DNA of 64,000 nucleotides, from positions 310,001-374,000 of the forward strand of contig NZ_JAIVKK010000001.1 in assembly GCF_020524005.1 (NCBI RefSeq), written 5' to 3'. The notes under the pieces are model-generated. The model did not search any database, was not told the origin of the DNA, and saw nothing but the letters and a program-made list of their open reading frames with translations. Positions 46,435-57,017 of the stretch are shown here, piece after piece. The DNA comes from Microbulbifer aggregans. Its GTDB lineage: Bacteria; Pseudomonadota; Gammaproteobacteria; Pseudomonadales; Cellvibrionaceae. The position numbers and the translations under genes were made by a program. Numbering within the stretch: position 1 is the stretch's first letter; the number at the start of each line of letters is the position of its first letter.

Positions 46435-48756
46435 ATGAAGACCCCGGTCGACCGTTTTCGCTTCCGCCCTTACCAGAAACCTGCCGCTGGCTGGGGCGCA
46501 TTGCGTAGTGTCGCTCACGCGTGGCTGGACAGCCGTCAGCCGTTCAAGAACCTGCGTGCCATGTTACAGACCAACCAGCATGGCGGCTTCGACTGCCCCG
46601 GGTGCGCCTGGGGGGAGGCGCCGAAGGAAGGTCGTATCCGCTTCTGTGAAAATGGTGCCAAGGCGGTCAACTGGGAAGCCAGTGGGCGAGGGGTGGACGC
46701 CGACTTTTTTGCGAAACACCGTATCAGTGAACTGCTGGAGCACGACGATTACTGGCTCGAATACCAGGGGCGCCTCACGGAACCGATGTACTTCGATGGA
46801 AAGAGTGATCGCTACCAGCCCATTTCGTGGGATCGCGCCTACGAGATTATCGGTGGCCACCTGAAAGCGTTGGACTCACCGGACCAGGCCGCCTTCTATA
46901 CATCCGGGCGTGCCAGTAATGAAGCCGCCTTTCTGTATCAGCTTTTCGCGCGTGCCTACGGTACCAACAACCTGCCGGATTGCTCGAATATGTGTCACGA
47001 GGCAAGCGGTGTCGCGCTGAAAGCCAGTATCGGTACCGGCAAAGGCACGGTTACCTATACGGATTTCGCGAGTGCTGAGGCAATTTTTGTCATTGGTCAA
47101 AACCCGGGCACAAACCATCCGCGGATGTTGGAGCCTCTTAGCGAAGCAGTGGAACGCGGTGCGCAAGTAGTGGTATTTAATCCCCTGCGGGAAAGGGGAC
47201 TGGAGCGCTTCCAGGCGCCGCAGGATCCGGTGCAGATGATGACCAATGGTGAGACTGCACTGTGTACAGCGTTCTTTCGCCCCGCACTCGGTGGTGATAT
47301 GGCGGTGATCCGGGGCATGGCGAAATTCGTGTTCCAGTGGCAACAGGAGGCGGAGAGGGACAACGTTGATGGCCCGCTGGATCAGGCATTTATCGACGAA
47401 CACTGCACGGGCTTCGAAGCCTATCGTGAGCTCGTAGACCGCACGTCATGGGAAAGCATTCTTTCCCAGAGCGGACTGGAAAAATCCGAAATTGAGCGCG
47501 CGGCTCACATTTACTGCCGCAGCAATCGCACGATTGTCTGCTGGGCCATGGGCGTTACCCAGCATCGCCACTCGGTAGCAACGATTCAGGAAATCACTAA
47601 TCTGCAGTTATTGCGGGGCCAAATCGGCATTCCCGGGGCAGGAGTCTGCCCGGTCCGCGGGCACAGTAATGTGCAGGGTGATCGCACCATGGGCATTGAC
47701 GATAAACCGCCGGCGGCGTTGCTGGACGCCTTGGAGCGACGTTTTGAATTTGACTGCCCTCGGGAAGATGGCGTCAACGTAGTGCAGTCCATTGGTGCCA
47801 TGCTCGATAAGAAAATTAAGGTATTTATCGCGCTAGGTGGCAATTTTGCCCAAGCTACACCGGATAGCGAGCGTACACATCAGGCCCTGCGCAATTGTGC
47901 GCTCACCGTACAGGTCAGTACCAAGCTGAACCGCAGCCACCTCATTACCGGTCAGGAAGCCTTGATCCTGCCTTGTCTCGGACGTACCGATATCGATCAG
48001 CAGGCGCGCGGCTCTCAGGCGGTAACCGTCGAGGACTCGTTCAGTATGGTGCACGCGTCCTACGGGCAGCTGAAGCCGCTCTCGAGTGAAATGCGTTCGG
48101 AGCCCGCCATCATCGCCGGCATGGCGCAGGCGACGCTCGGAAAGCAGCCAGTGGACTGGTTGTGGCTGATCGAAGACTACGCCCGGATCCGCGATCTCAT
48201 TGCGGACGTCATTCCAGGCTTTGACGATTTCAACCTGCGCCTGTCCACGCCCGGTGGTTTTTATCTGCAAAACTCAGCCGGAAAACGGCAGTGGAAGACC
48301 AGCACTGAAAAAGCGAACTTCGCTGCCGAGCCATTGCCCGAGTTTTTGATCAGTGATGGTGTGCGCAGGAAAGGCCGCAAGCACGACCTGGTACTTCAAA
48401 CCCTGCGCTCCCACGACCAGTACAATACAACCGTTTACAGCCTCAATGATCGTTACCGCGGCGTGCAGGGTGAACGCCATGTGGTATTTGCCAATCGCGA
48501 GGATATACATCGGTTGGGCTTTGAAGACCGGCAGCAGGTGGATATCGTCTCCCTCTGGGACGATGATCACGAGCGCCGGGTGTCGGGATTTACCCTGATC
48601 GCGTTCGATATTCCCCCCGGACAAGCCGCGGCGTACTACCCGGAAACGAATCCGCTGGTACCGCTGGAAAGTTACGGAATCGGCAGTTATACGCCGACCT
48701 CCAAGTTCATTGCGATCCGCCTGGAGCCCAGCACGGCACCGGCCAGGATTATTTGA
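46435..48756 (+). CDS. FdhF/YdeP family molybdopterin oxidoreductase
   Basis: A 773-residue protein closely resembling E. coli YdeP, a formate-dehydrogenase-H-like oxidoreductase linked to acid resistance but without a settled substrate. The N-terminus has GFDCPGCAWG and CENGAKAV, the cysteine pattern of this branch. The bis-MGD core shows FYTSGRASNEAAFLYQLFAR, NLPDCSNMCHEASGV with the likely metal-binding Cys, GQNPGTNHPRML and RGHSNVQGDRTMGI. The C-terminal dinucleotide-binding domain (LRSHDQYNTTVY) is complete. FdhD immediately upstream supports cofactor sulfuration. Confidence 0.9.
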   Translation: MKTPVDRFRFRPYQKPAAGWGALRSVAHAWLDSRQPFKNLRAMLQTNQHGGFDCPGCAWGEAPKEGRIRFCENGAKAVNWEASGRGVDADFFAKHRISELLEHDDYWLEYQGRLTEPMYFDGKSDRYQPISWDRAYEIIGGHLKALDSPDQAAFYTSGRASNEAAFLYQLFARAYGTNNLPDCSNMCHEASGVALKASIGTGKGTVTYTDFASAEAIFVIGQNPGTNHPRMLEPLSEAVERGAQVVVFNPLRERGLERFQAPQDPVQMMTNGETALCTAFFRPALGGDMAVIRGMAKFVFQWQQEAERDNVDGPLDQAFIDEHCTGFEAYRELVDRTSWESILSQSGLEKSEIERAAHIYCRSNRTIVCWAMGVTQHRHSVATIQEITNLQLLRGQIGIPGAGVCPVRGHSNVQGDRTMGIDDKPPAALLDALERRFEFDCPREDGVNVVQSIGAMLDKKIKVFIALGGNFAQATPDSERTHQALRNCALTVQVSTKLNRSHLITGQEALILPCLGRTDIDQQARGSQAVTVEDSFSMVHASYGQLKPLSSEMRSEPAIIAGMAQATLGKQPVDWLWLIEDYARIRDLIADVIPGFDDFNLRLSTPGGFYLQNSAGKRQWKTSTEKANFAAEPLPEFLISDGVRRKGRKHDLVLQTLRSHDQYNTTVYSLNDRYRGVQGERHVVFANREDIHRLGFEDRQQVDIVSLWDDDHERRVSGFTLIAFDIPPGQAAAYYPETNPLVPLESYGIGSYTPTSKFIAIRLEPSTAPARII

Positions 48757-48932
48757 CCCTGCCCGGCGATCAAACGGGCGAGATCAGCGCGACAAGGATC
48801 GATGAAATCCGGTTTTGCGCGCTGAATAAGTGCTGCGAAGGGCAGGTTGGAAACGATCGCAGCTCCGAGAACCTTGTCAGATCGCTGGCGAAGTTATCGA
48901 GTCCTGCTACATTGCAAGATAGCAAGAGCGGC

Positions 48933-50318
48933 TCACTCGAGAGGTGGAAAGCGGGTAACGAAGCAGGCGCCGGTGGTATCTTGTGCGTCTTCAAGACTGA
49001 CCTTGGCGCTGTGGGCGAGGGCGATTTCGCGGACAATCGCCAGCCCCAAGCCGCAACCTTCCCCGATATTTTGAGGGCGGAAAAATCGCTCAAAAATCTG
49101 CGGCCAGTGCTCCCGCGGTATTCCGGCCCCGCTATCCTTGACGCTCAGTACAATTTCTTTGGTGGCACTGTCCTGCGTCAACTCTACCCACACAACTCCC
49201 CCCTCGCCCACGTACAGGATTGCGTTTTCAACCAGGTTCCACACCAATTCCCGCAGCAAGGTGTACTCGCCGAGCACTTCGTATTGTGCGCTGCCCAATT
49301 TAGGGTGAATGAGCACCTCGCGTTCTTGCGCAAGGTATTTGAGACCCGCGACGACCTCCTGAACCACGGTATTGAGTGGGACCACCTCGTTCCTTACACC
49401 GCGGCCCGAGGCGGCTTCTGCGCGGGCCAGTTTGAGTAGCTGACTGTTAACGTGAGACATCGCATCCGTGGTCTGGCATATGCGCTCGAGTGCCTCGTGA
49501 ACCGAGTTGATATCGTTGTTGCGCAGGGCCAGCTGTGCCTGAAGTTTGATGCCCGCGAGCGGTGTTTTCAGTTGGTGGGAGATATTGCCAATAAACTGTT
49601 CGCGTGAGGTAAACGCCGTATCCAGACGTTGCAAAAGTCGATTGGTGTTGTCGACCAGAGTGTGGACTTCATGTGGCGCAGGCGGGGTGCTGATGGCCGT
49701 TAAATCACCGGGAGAGCGGTTCGCGAGCTCCTGGCTCAGTTTGCGCAGTGGGCGGATTCCCTGGGTAAGGGCGATAGCGATTAGCACGAGCGCCACGATG
49801 AACAAGGTAATTTTTGAAAACAGTACCTCCGCCATCAGCGTGCGCGCCAGTGGCGATCTTTTGTGTAGTGTCTCGGCAACACTCACGATCGCGGTGCTAT
49901 CGGGAGAGTCAGGGTTGGCAAGAACGGTTACCGTTCTTGCCCAGTCACCATCGAGTTCGACATTGCTGAATACCGGACCCTTCCTGAGTGCTGCGATATC
50001 GGCAGCAACCCAGGGTTGCACCTGACCGCCGAGCACCTGGCCATCCGGCGTCGCCACTCGGAAATAGACCTGATCCAGCTCGTCCCACTCAAATACTTCG
50101 ATCGCGGCTTTGTCGGCGTAAAACTTCAGTTCACCGTCATCGCGTCGCACTTCCTGCGCCAGCGAGTAGGCGGAGTCCAGTAGCCAGCGATCGAACACCT
50201 GGTTTGTGACATGCAGGCCGATGGCGTATGACACCAGCATCTCAATCAAAAACAGGAAAAAAAGCGAGATGCCGACCAGCATCAATAGCTGTGTGCGCAG
50301 ACCGTAGCGTGTTTTCAC
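48933..50318 (-). CDS. Sensor histidine kinase, TctE-like
   Basis: A 461-residue membrane sensor. TM1 (about residues 10-36) is followed by a periplasmic 2CSK_N-type sensor region to about 165, TM2 (about 168-186), a HisKA dimerisation domain with His248 in NISHQLKTPLAG, and the ATPase domain with NLVENAILYVGEGG (N box), KDSGAGIPREHW and GCGLGLAIVREIA. The GTG start overlaps the stop of the response regulator by 4 nt. The domain layout is that of tricarboxylate-type TctE and QseC-like kinases; the signal is unknown. Confidence 0.92.
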   Translation of the reverse strand: MKTRYGLRTQLLMLVGISLFFLFLIEMLVSYAIGLHVTNQVFDRWLLDSAYSLAQEVRRDDGELKFYADKAAIEVFEWDELDQVYFRVATPDGQVLGGQVQPWVAADIAALRKGPVFSNVELDGDWARTVTVLANPDSPDSTAIVSVAETLHKRSPLARTLMAEVLFSKITLFIVALVLIAIALTQGIRPLRKLSQELANRSPGDLTAISTPPAPHEVHTLVDNTNRLLQRLDTAFTSREQFIGNISHQLKTPLAGIKLQAQLALRNNDINSVHEALERICQTTDAMSHVNSQLLKLARAEAASGRGVRNEVVPLNTVVQEVVAGLKYLAQEREVLIHPKLGSAQYEVLGEYTLLRELVWNLVENAILYVGEGGVVWVELTQDSATKEIVLSVKDSGAGIPREHWPQIFERFFRPQNIGEGCGLGLAIVREIALAHSAKVSLEDAQDTTGACFVTRFPPLE

Positions 50319-50983
50319 GCCTGCTCCTCAAGCTGGTACCCGGCCCCCCGCAGGGTGCGAATGGCCACGCCGGAATCCGCCAGCCGCCGACGCAGCCGGT
50401 GTATATAGACCTCTACGGCGTTATCCCCCAGCTCTTCGCCGGGCCTGGTCAGTCGCTGTGCCAGCCGCGCCTTGGTCATAACCCGCGGTGCGGATATCGC
50501 CAGAGCCTCGAGGATTTCATATTCCCGGGCGGTCAGTTCCAGGCGCTGCCCCTTTAACGTCGCAGTGCGGTGAAACGGACTCACGGTCAGCTCACCGATG
50601 CTGACTTCGTCAGAGGACAGATCGTAGCTACGACGCAGCAGCGCTCTGACCCTGGCTTCGAGTTCCCTGAGGTCAAAAGGTTTTTCCAGAAAATCGTCGG
50701 CTCCCATATCCAGGGCCTGCACCTGCTGATCCATGCCGTCCCGGGCGGTAAGCACCAATACCGGGATACGGTGTTTACGACTCCGTAAGCGGCGCAGTAC
50801 GTCGAGGCCGTCTATGTCCGGCAGGCCAAGATCCAGAATCATCAGATCCATCTCCTGGGCGAGCAACAGGCCATCGGCATGCTCTCCCAGCGCGGTGTGC
50901 ACGACTGAATATTCAGCCTGCCGCAGAGCCTGCTGCAGACCCTCAGCCAGCAATGGGTCATCTTCAACCAAAAGTATATTCAT
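50315..50983 (-). CDS. OmpR-family response regulator, TctD/QseB-like
   Basis: A 222-residue regulator. The receiver domain has the acidic pair Asp8-Asp9, phospho-acceptor Asp51 in MILDLGLPD, and the conserved Lys in LEKPFDLREL; the C-terminal winged helix shows LTAREYEILEALA, VEVYIHRLRRRL and RTLRGAGYQLE. GGAGA precedes the ATG. It is the first gene of the pair with the overlapping kinase and diverges from a SulP transporter, which may be a target; that is inference. Confidence 0.94.
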   Translation of the reverse strand: MNILLVEDDPLLAEGLQQALRQAEYSVVHTALGEHADGLLLAQEMDLMILDLGLPDIDGLDVLRRLRSRKHRIPVLVLTARDGMDQQVQALDMGADDFLEKPFDLRELEARVRALLRRSYDLSSDEVSIGELTVSPFHRTATLKGQRLELTAREYEILEALAISAPRVMTKARLAQRLTRPGEELGDNAVEVYIHRLRRRLADSGVAIRTLRGAGYQLEEQA

Positions 50984-51213
50984 GGTTCTCCAAACCGGTT
51001 CGCTGTGACGTTCAGCCGGGCAGAGATTACACGATGAGCGATCGATTTACCTGACTATTTGGACACGAAGCCGTCGCCGGTGGTGAAAGGTTGCTGAAAG
51101 TTAGCTTGTGTAATCTGCTCGTCCTTTTATGTGCGCCCGGGGACGTGGGCACGCATCTGCTGTTGTTTGCTGGTCTCCGCTGATCAGCAGTGGTTTTGCA
51201 GGAGTGAGTTGTA

Positions 51214-52767
51214 ATGAATATGAAGGATCTTAAAAAAGATTTGCCCGCGAGTGTGGTAGTCTTTTTTGTTGCGCTACCACTTTGCTTGGGTGTAGCGCTC
51301 GCGTCAGGGGCGCCGCTTTTTTCCGGTTTGATTGCTGGCATTATCGGCGGTGTGGTGGTTGGTGCGATCAGCCGGTCACCCCTCGGGGTTTCCGGACCTG
51401 CTGCCGGTCTCGCCGTGATCGTTCTTACTGCGATCGAAACTCTCGGCGCATTTGAAACGTTCCTGTTGGCGGTGTTTCTAGGTGGTCTGATGCAGATACT
51501 GCTTGGCGTATTGCGTGCAGGCATCCTGGGATATTTCTTTCCGTCTTCGGTGATCAACGGCATGCTCACAGGCATCGGTCTGATCATTATTCTGAAGCAG
51601 ATTCCCTACGCGTTCGGGGTAGGGGATGTCGAGTTTGCAGGCGGCGGTTTCGCTGCAACGATGACCGAATTCATCGCCAATATTCACCGTGGTGTGCTGA
51701 TCATCTTCCTGATTTCGGTCGCATTGCTCATTGTCTGGGAAACGCCGATCGTCAAAAACAATCGTATCGCAAGCCGAATTCCTGGCCCCGTTCTGGCGGT
51801 AGCCTCTGCCGTGATGCTGCACCTGATGTTTGTTCCGTTTGATGTTTTGAGACTTTCTGAAGCGCAGCTGGTCAGCGTTCCGGTAGCTTCCGGTCTGGGA
51901 GAGTTTTTTGGTCAGTTTACGCTGCCTGATTTTTCCCAGCTCAATAACCCGGCGGTATGGACGGTTGCAGTAACCATTGCCGTTGTTGCCAGTCTTGAAA
52001 CTCTGCTCAGCGTCGAAGCGATCGATAAAATGGATCCGCTCAAGCGCACGACGCCGACGAACCGCGAGCTGGTAGCTCAGGGCGTGGGTAACTCCCTGTC
52101 AGGCTTTATCGGTGGTTTGCCGGTAACCCAGGTAATTGTACGCAGCTCGGTCAACTTGCAGACCGGCGCGCGCTCCAAGGCATCCACCATTTTGCATGGT
52201 CTGCTGTTACTCGTGTGCGTGGCTACATTGCCCAGCTGGCTGAATATGATTCCTCTTGGTGTGTTGGCGGCGGTACTTATCCTCACTGGCTACAAACTCG
52301 CCAAGCCGGCCCTGTTCAGGAAAATGTGGGACAACGGTGCCGGGCAGTTCCTACCCTTTATGGTGACCGTGCTCGGCGTAGTGCTGACAGACTTGCTGAC
52401 AGGGGTTGGCCTTGGCATGGCAGCGGCTGTTTTCGCCCTGTTGCGCCGGAACTATCTCAACTCACACTTCCTGCACAAAAAAGAGGACACCGAGGAAGAC
52501 GACCGGCCCCGGATCAGCCTGCAACTGGCGGAAGAGGTTACCTTTTTGAATATGGGCGCCATCCGTAAAGAGCTCAGCGAAATACCGGATAATGCGCATG
52601 TGATTATCGACAAGCAGAACTGCGTATATATCAATCACGATGTTGCCGAAATCATTGATGACTTTATCGGTACAGCAAGTACGCGCGGTATTGATGTCGA
52701 CGTGATTGAGCGCAGTGAAACTGCGGCGATTCGCGCGGCGCGGCAGGGGCTTCGGGTGGCGGCTTGA
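51214..52767 (+). CDS. SulP family inorganic anion transporter
   Basis: A 517-residue inner-membrane transporter of the SLC26/SulP family (sulfate, bicarbonate or other small anions). The first helices contain ASVVVFFVALPLCLGVALASG and GVSGPAAGLAVIV; the family core GGLPVTQVIVRSSVNLQTGARSK is present. After the last helix a charged linker (KKEDTEEDDRP) leads to a degenerate STAS domain (about residues 430-510, VIIDKQNCVYINHDVAEIIDDF). GGAG precedes the ATG. Anion specificity cannot be read from sequence. Confidence 0.9.
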   Translation: MNMKDLKKDLPASVVVFFVALPLCLGVALASGAPLFSGLIAGIIGGVVVGAISRSPLGVSGPAAGLAVIVLTAIETLGAFETFLLAVFLGGLMQILLGVLRAGILGYFFPSSVINGMLTGIGLIIILKQIPYAFGVGDVEFAGGGFAATMTEFIANIHRGVLIIFLISVALLIVWETPIVKNNRIASRIPGPVLAVASAVMLHLMFVPFDVLRLSEAQLVSVPVASGLGEFFGQFTLPDFSQLNNPAVWTVAVTIAVVASLETLLSVEAIDKMDPLKRTTPTNRELVAQGVGNSLSGFIGGLPVTQVIVRSSVNLQTGARSKASTILHGLLLLVCVATLPSWLNMIPLGVLAAVLILTGYKLAKPALFRKMWDNGAGQFLPFMVTVLGVVLTDLLTGVGLGMAAAVFALLRRNYLNSHFLHKKEDTEEDDRPRISLQLAEEVTFLNMGAIRKELSEIPDNAHVIIDKQNCVYINHDVAEIIDDFIGTASTRGIDVDVIERSETAAIRAARQGLRVAA

Positions 52768-52779
52768 AGACTTGCCCGA

Positions 52780-52797
52780 GCGGGGCGCAAGCCCCGC
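52780..52797. terminator. Hairpin between SulP and DUF7931 genes
   Basis: A perfect 7-bp GC stem with a GCAA tetraloop between converging stops. There is no T-run, so intrinsic termination is uncertain. Confidence 0.45.
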
Positions 52798-52809
52798 GTT
52801 CACTGCAGG

Positions 52810-53301
52810 TTACAGCTGCAATTGACGCAGGTTTGGATCCTCGCAAGCGTGGATCCAGTCTCGGGAAAATTGATCGTCCAGTTTGCGTGCCCGCTGACGG
52901 TTGTATGGCTCGTAAACCCCGCGCCATTGTTCAGTATCCGTAACCAGCAGGATTTGTTGGTCGTCTCCCAGCGCATACTCTTGTGCGGTGAGTACATTAT
53001 TTTCCTGCAGGCAGCGCAACTGGATGTAACTGCTGAGGCGCTGGATCAAGGGGATTAGCCGGTGGCTGCGCTGGTGCATGGACTGGGTATCCGTCACCAG
53101 AATTTCTACCCGGCTATACCGGCTGCGTCGGGCGAAGTCCGACAGGACCTGCACGGTATGGGGGTCGTGATAAATCGCATGTTCAAGCCGCTGCGATGCG
53201 ATTCTAACGTGACGTTTGGCATTTTGAATTAACTGACGCAACGCCGTTGCACACCCTTCAGGGCCGGTAAAGGATTGCAGCTCGGTATCTGCTTCACGCA
53301 T
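52810..53301 (-). CDS. DUF7931-type protein downstream of a GNAT acetyltransferase
   Basis: A 163-residue protein of unknown function, resembling the small domain often found fused to or beside GNAT acetyltransferases. Its start (ALRQLIQNAKRHVRIASQRLEHAIY) and the strand FARRSRYSRVEILVTDT recall the phospholipase-D fold, but no HKD motif is present, so catalytic PLD activity is unlikely. The C-terminal part contains DDQQILLVTDTEQWRG. The ATG overlaps the GNAT gene by 8 nt, so the two act together. No firm role can be given. Confidence 0.65.
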   Translation of the reverse strand: MREADTELQSFTGPEGCATALRQLIQNAKRHVRIASQRLEHAIYHDPHTVQVLSDFARRSRYSRVEILVTDTQSMHQRSHRLIPLIQRLSSYIQLRCLQENNVLTAQEYALGDDQQILLVTDTEQWRGVYEPYNRQRARKLDDQFSRDWIHACEDPNLRQLQL

Positions 53302-53734
53302 TTTCCGCAGCTTCCCCCAGCTTTTTCGTCATGCGCACATGGGGTATCCCGGCTTCCGCGAATACGTCTCCTTCCTTGGCAAAGCCTGCTTTCTCGTAGA
53401 AGGGTTCCGCCTGGCATTGCGCGTTGAGATAAACAGACTTCTGCCCCTCAGCCCGGGCAAACCCGCAGATAAACTTCAGAAGCTGCAGACCAGCGCCGTG
53501 TCCTCGGGCGCCTGCTAATACAGCCATCCGACCAATTTTCCCATCGCCTGTTATGCGACCTGTGCCTACCGGTTTGTCGTTAAGGAAAATCAGGAAATGT
53601 TGTGCGCTGGTTTCGTGCTCGTCCCACTCGATATCTGCAGGCACTTTCTGTTCTTCAATAAACACCTGTTCACGAATCCTGCGGATTGCTTCGTGATCTG
53701 CATTCCAGTCAGCCAGACGCACAAACAGGCTCAT
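53294..53734 (-). CDS. GNAT family N-acetyltransferase (ElaA/YjcF-like)
   Basis: A 146-residue acetyltransferase with the GNAT fold: IRREQVFIEEQKVP-like opening (seen as IRRIREQVFIEEQKVP), the strand VGTGRITGDGKIGRMAV and the acetyl-CoA loop GARGHGAGLQLL, then the C-terminal YLNAQCQAEPFYEKAGF. The substrate is unknown. The ATG overlaps the roxA stop by 4 nt and its end overlaps the DUF7931 gene by 8 nt, so all three are co-transcribed and probably coupled. Confidence 0.88.
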   Translation of the reverse strand: MSLFVRLADWNADHEAIRRIREQVFIEEQKVPADIEWDEHETSAQHFLIFLNDKPVGTGRITGDGKIGRMAVLAGARGHGAGLQLLKFICGFARAEGQKSVYLNAQCQAEPFYEKAGFAKEGDVFAEAGIPHVRMTKKLGEAAENA

Positions 53735-54915
53735 AGCTCTTCCTCGTCCTCTTCATCCCAGGCATCGAGGTCCGCGGGATTGATCAGGCTCCCTTGAGAA
53801 ACCAGCTGATCGATCAGGCCGTTATGGGCCATCAGCTCGGGGTAGGGGTCAAGGTCGGAACTGGTAAGCTCACGGGTATCGCAGAAGACTTCCGCAAACA
53901 GCAGCGGGGCTGGGAAGGATTCCCCGTCGATAAACAGGGTTTCCGGATCGCGACAGAAGGCACAGCGGGAGCCGGGGTTGAGTACGAGAGCACCGTCTTC
54001 GGCCAGCAGATCGCGCCAGTTTTCTGCGCTGCCAGCGTCAAGTGCGATGGTATCCGGGTATTTGGCTTCCGTCATGATCGCGCCGAACCACTGGGCGACG
54101 TTTTGCGGTTGTTGCAGCCATTCGGCCAGCTGTCTCTGCACGCGGGCGACCGATGCGGGATCGATTTCTGACGGATTTTCCGGGAGGGTCAGATCGGGAT
54201 CGGTGTAGCGCAGATGGTCCGGAAGCCCCATGGCGAGTTCCGAGGCCAGGTCTTCAAGCAGTGTGCGCGCGGACGGAGCGCGAAAGCCGATTGAAATGGT
54301 GGTGCATCCGCCCTCGGCTATGCCCCAGTGGCTATATTGTGGAGGCAGGTAGAGCATATCACCCGGCTCCAGCAGCCAACTGTTATCCGCATCAAAATGT
54401 TGCAGGATGTTGAGCTTGGTACCTTCCACGCGCGGACTGCTGGCATCGGCCTTGCCGCCCTGATGCCAGCGACGCTTGCCCTCTGCCTGCAGCAGAAAGA
54501 CGTCATAAAAGTCGTAGTGCGGGCCGACCGACCCCTGATCAGCGGCATAGCTGATCATAATGTCGTCGAGGCGCCAGGACGGGATGAACCGGAACTTGTC
54601 TTTTAGTTCCGCTACTTCAGGAACCCACTGGTCCACCGCTTGAACCAGCAATGTCCAGTGGCTTTTCGGAAGGGAGAAAAAATCTTCCTCCTTGAAGGGC
54701 CCGTTGCGTAGCTGCCAGGGCCCATCGATACCGTGCTCTTCAATCAGGCGTGATTCGATATGCTCTTCCAGTGCCATCCCCGCCAGTTCCTCCCCCGAAA
54801 TCGGGGGAGTGAAGTCAGGGAAGGCCTGCCGGATCAGCAATGGTTTTTTCTGCCAGTAATCCCGCAGAAATTCCTCGACGCTGATATCGCCAAGATGAGT
54901 CAGGGCTTTAGTCAC
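53731..54915 (-). CDS. roxA: Ribosomal protein uL16 arginine hydroxylase-like cupin (RoxA/YcfD)
   Basis: A 2-oxoglutarate/Fe(II) oxygenase of the JmjC-like YcfD family, which hydroxylates an arginine of 50S protein uL16. The iron-binding HxD appears in GPHYDFYDVFLLQAEGKRRW, with LYLPPQYSHWG providing the distal His. The winged-helix C-terminal region is present and the length (394 residues) is close to YcfD (373). I chose the GTG at 54915, which has GGAGG seven bases ahead; an ATG six codons upstream overlaps that site. It follows purB by about 20 nt. Confidence 0.9.
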   Translation of the reverse strand: MTKALTHLGDISVEEFLRDYWQKKPLLIRQAFPDFTPPISGEELAGMALEEHIESRLIEEHGIDGPWQLRNGPFKEEDFFSLPKSHWTLLVQAVDQWVPEVAELKDKFRFIPSWRLDDIMISYAADQGSVGPHYDFYDVFLLQAEGKRRWHQGGKADASSPRVEGTKLNILQHFDADNSWLLEPGDMLYLPPQYSHWGIAEGGCTTISIGFRAPSARTLLEDLASELAMGLPDHLRYTDPDLTLPENPSEIDPASVARVQRQLAEWLQQPQNVAQWFGAIMTEAKYPDTIALDAGSAENWRDLLAEDGALVLNPGSRCAFCRDPETLFIDGESFPAPLLFAEVFCDTRELTSSDLDPYPELMAHNGLIDQLVSQGSLINPADLDAWDEEDEEEL

Positions 54916-54936
54916 GGCATCGCCTCCAGGCAATGG

Positions 54937-56343
<1,407 letters not shown>

Positions 56344-56381
56344 TTACCCAGGTAATTTAGCGGCAGAAAAAACGAAATGGG

Positions 56382-57017
56382 TCAGTGTTCCAGGCTTTCG
56401 TACTTGGAAATCAGCGCGTCCATTGCGGCAATCAATTTCTTGCGCTGGAACAACAAATGAAGTCGTCGTCCGCCCAATTGTCGCCACAGGGTTGCTGATC
56501 GCACGCCGGCAAACAGCATGGTTCGGATTTGATTCGCGATACGCTGTTGCTGAAGGTAATTGAAATCCCCGAGCACCTGAATGCGAAAGCGGAAAGTGCT
56601 GAGGGTGTCGCCGTAAATACTGGCGAGGTTGGCATAGACGTTTTCGTGATCCAGGCCAAAGTGTTCGGTTTGGGTTTTGGCATTTTCCAGCCGACTGCCG
56701 ATGATCGACAGCAATTCCGGCTTCTTCGCCAGCTGCCTCTGCAAGTAGAGGATCGAAAGCACATACCGCAGGCAGTCGGCGTATTCCGGGTGCTGGCGGG
56801 TTGCAATCAGCTGGCGTGCGCCGCGCAGTCCGGGCAGCACTTTTTCAACACCACCAAATACATCTTCGGTGGTTTCCGGGCTCTGTTGGAACAGGCTGTA
56901 GACGCCGGTTTCGAGCTGGTCTGCCGGTGCTGTGCCGGTTTTGGCCAGACGCTCCACCAGGATCGCCGCTTGGAAGACGCCAGCCAATGCCAGCGCCTGA
57001 TCTTTCCAGTCGCTCAA
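56382..57017 (-). CDS. hflD: HflD family protein (lysogenisation regulator homologue)
   Basis: A 211-residue largely helical protein of the HflD family; in E. coli HflD interacts with phage lambda CII and is membrane-associated, but its cell role is unclear. Family sequence is visible in [37 protein letters not shown] and the C-terminal [19 protein letters not shown]. The TTG start overlaps the mnmA stop by 4 nt, and purB follows about 70 nt later, the same gene order as in E. coli. Confidence 0.93.
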   Translation of the reverse strand: MSDWKDQALALAGVFQAAILVERLAKTGTAPADQLETGVYSLFQQSPETTEDVFGGVEKVLPGLRGARQLIATRQHPEYADCLRYVLSILYLQRQLAKKPELLSIIGSRLENAKTQTEHFGLDHENVYANLASIYGDTLSTFRFRIQVLGDFNYLQQQRIANQIRTMLFAGVRSATLWRQLGGRRLHLLFQRKKLIAAMDALISKYESLEH

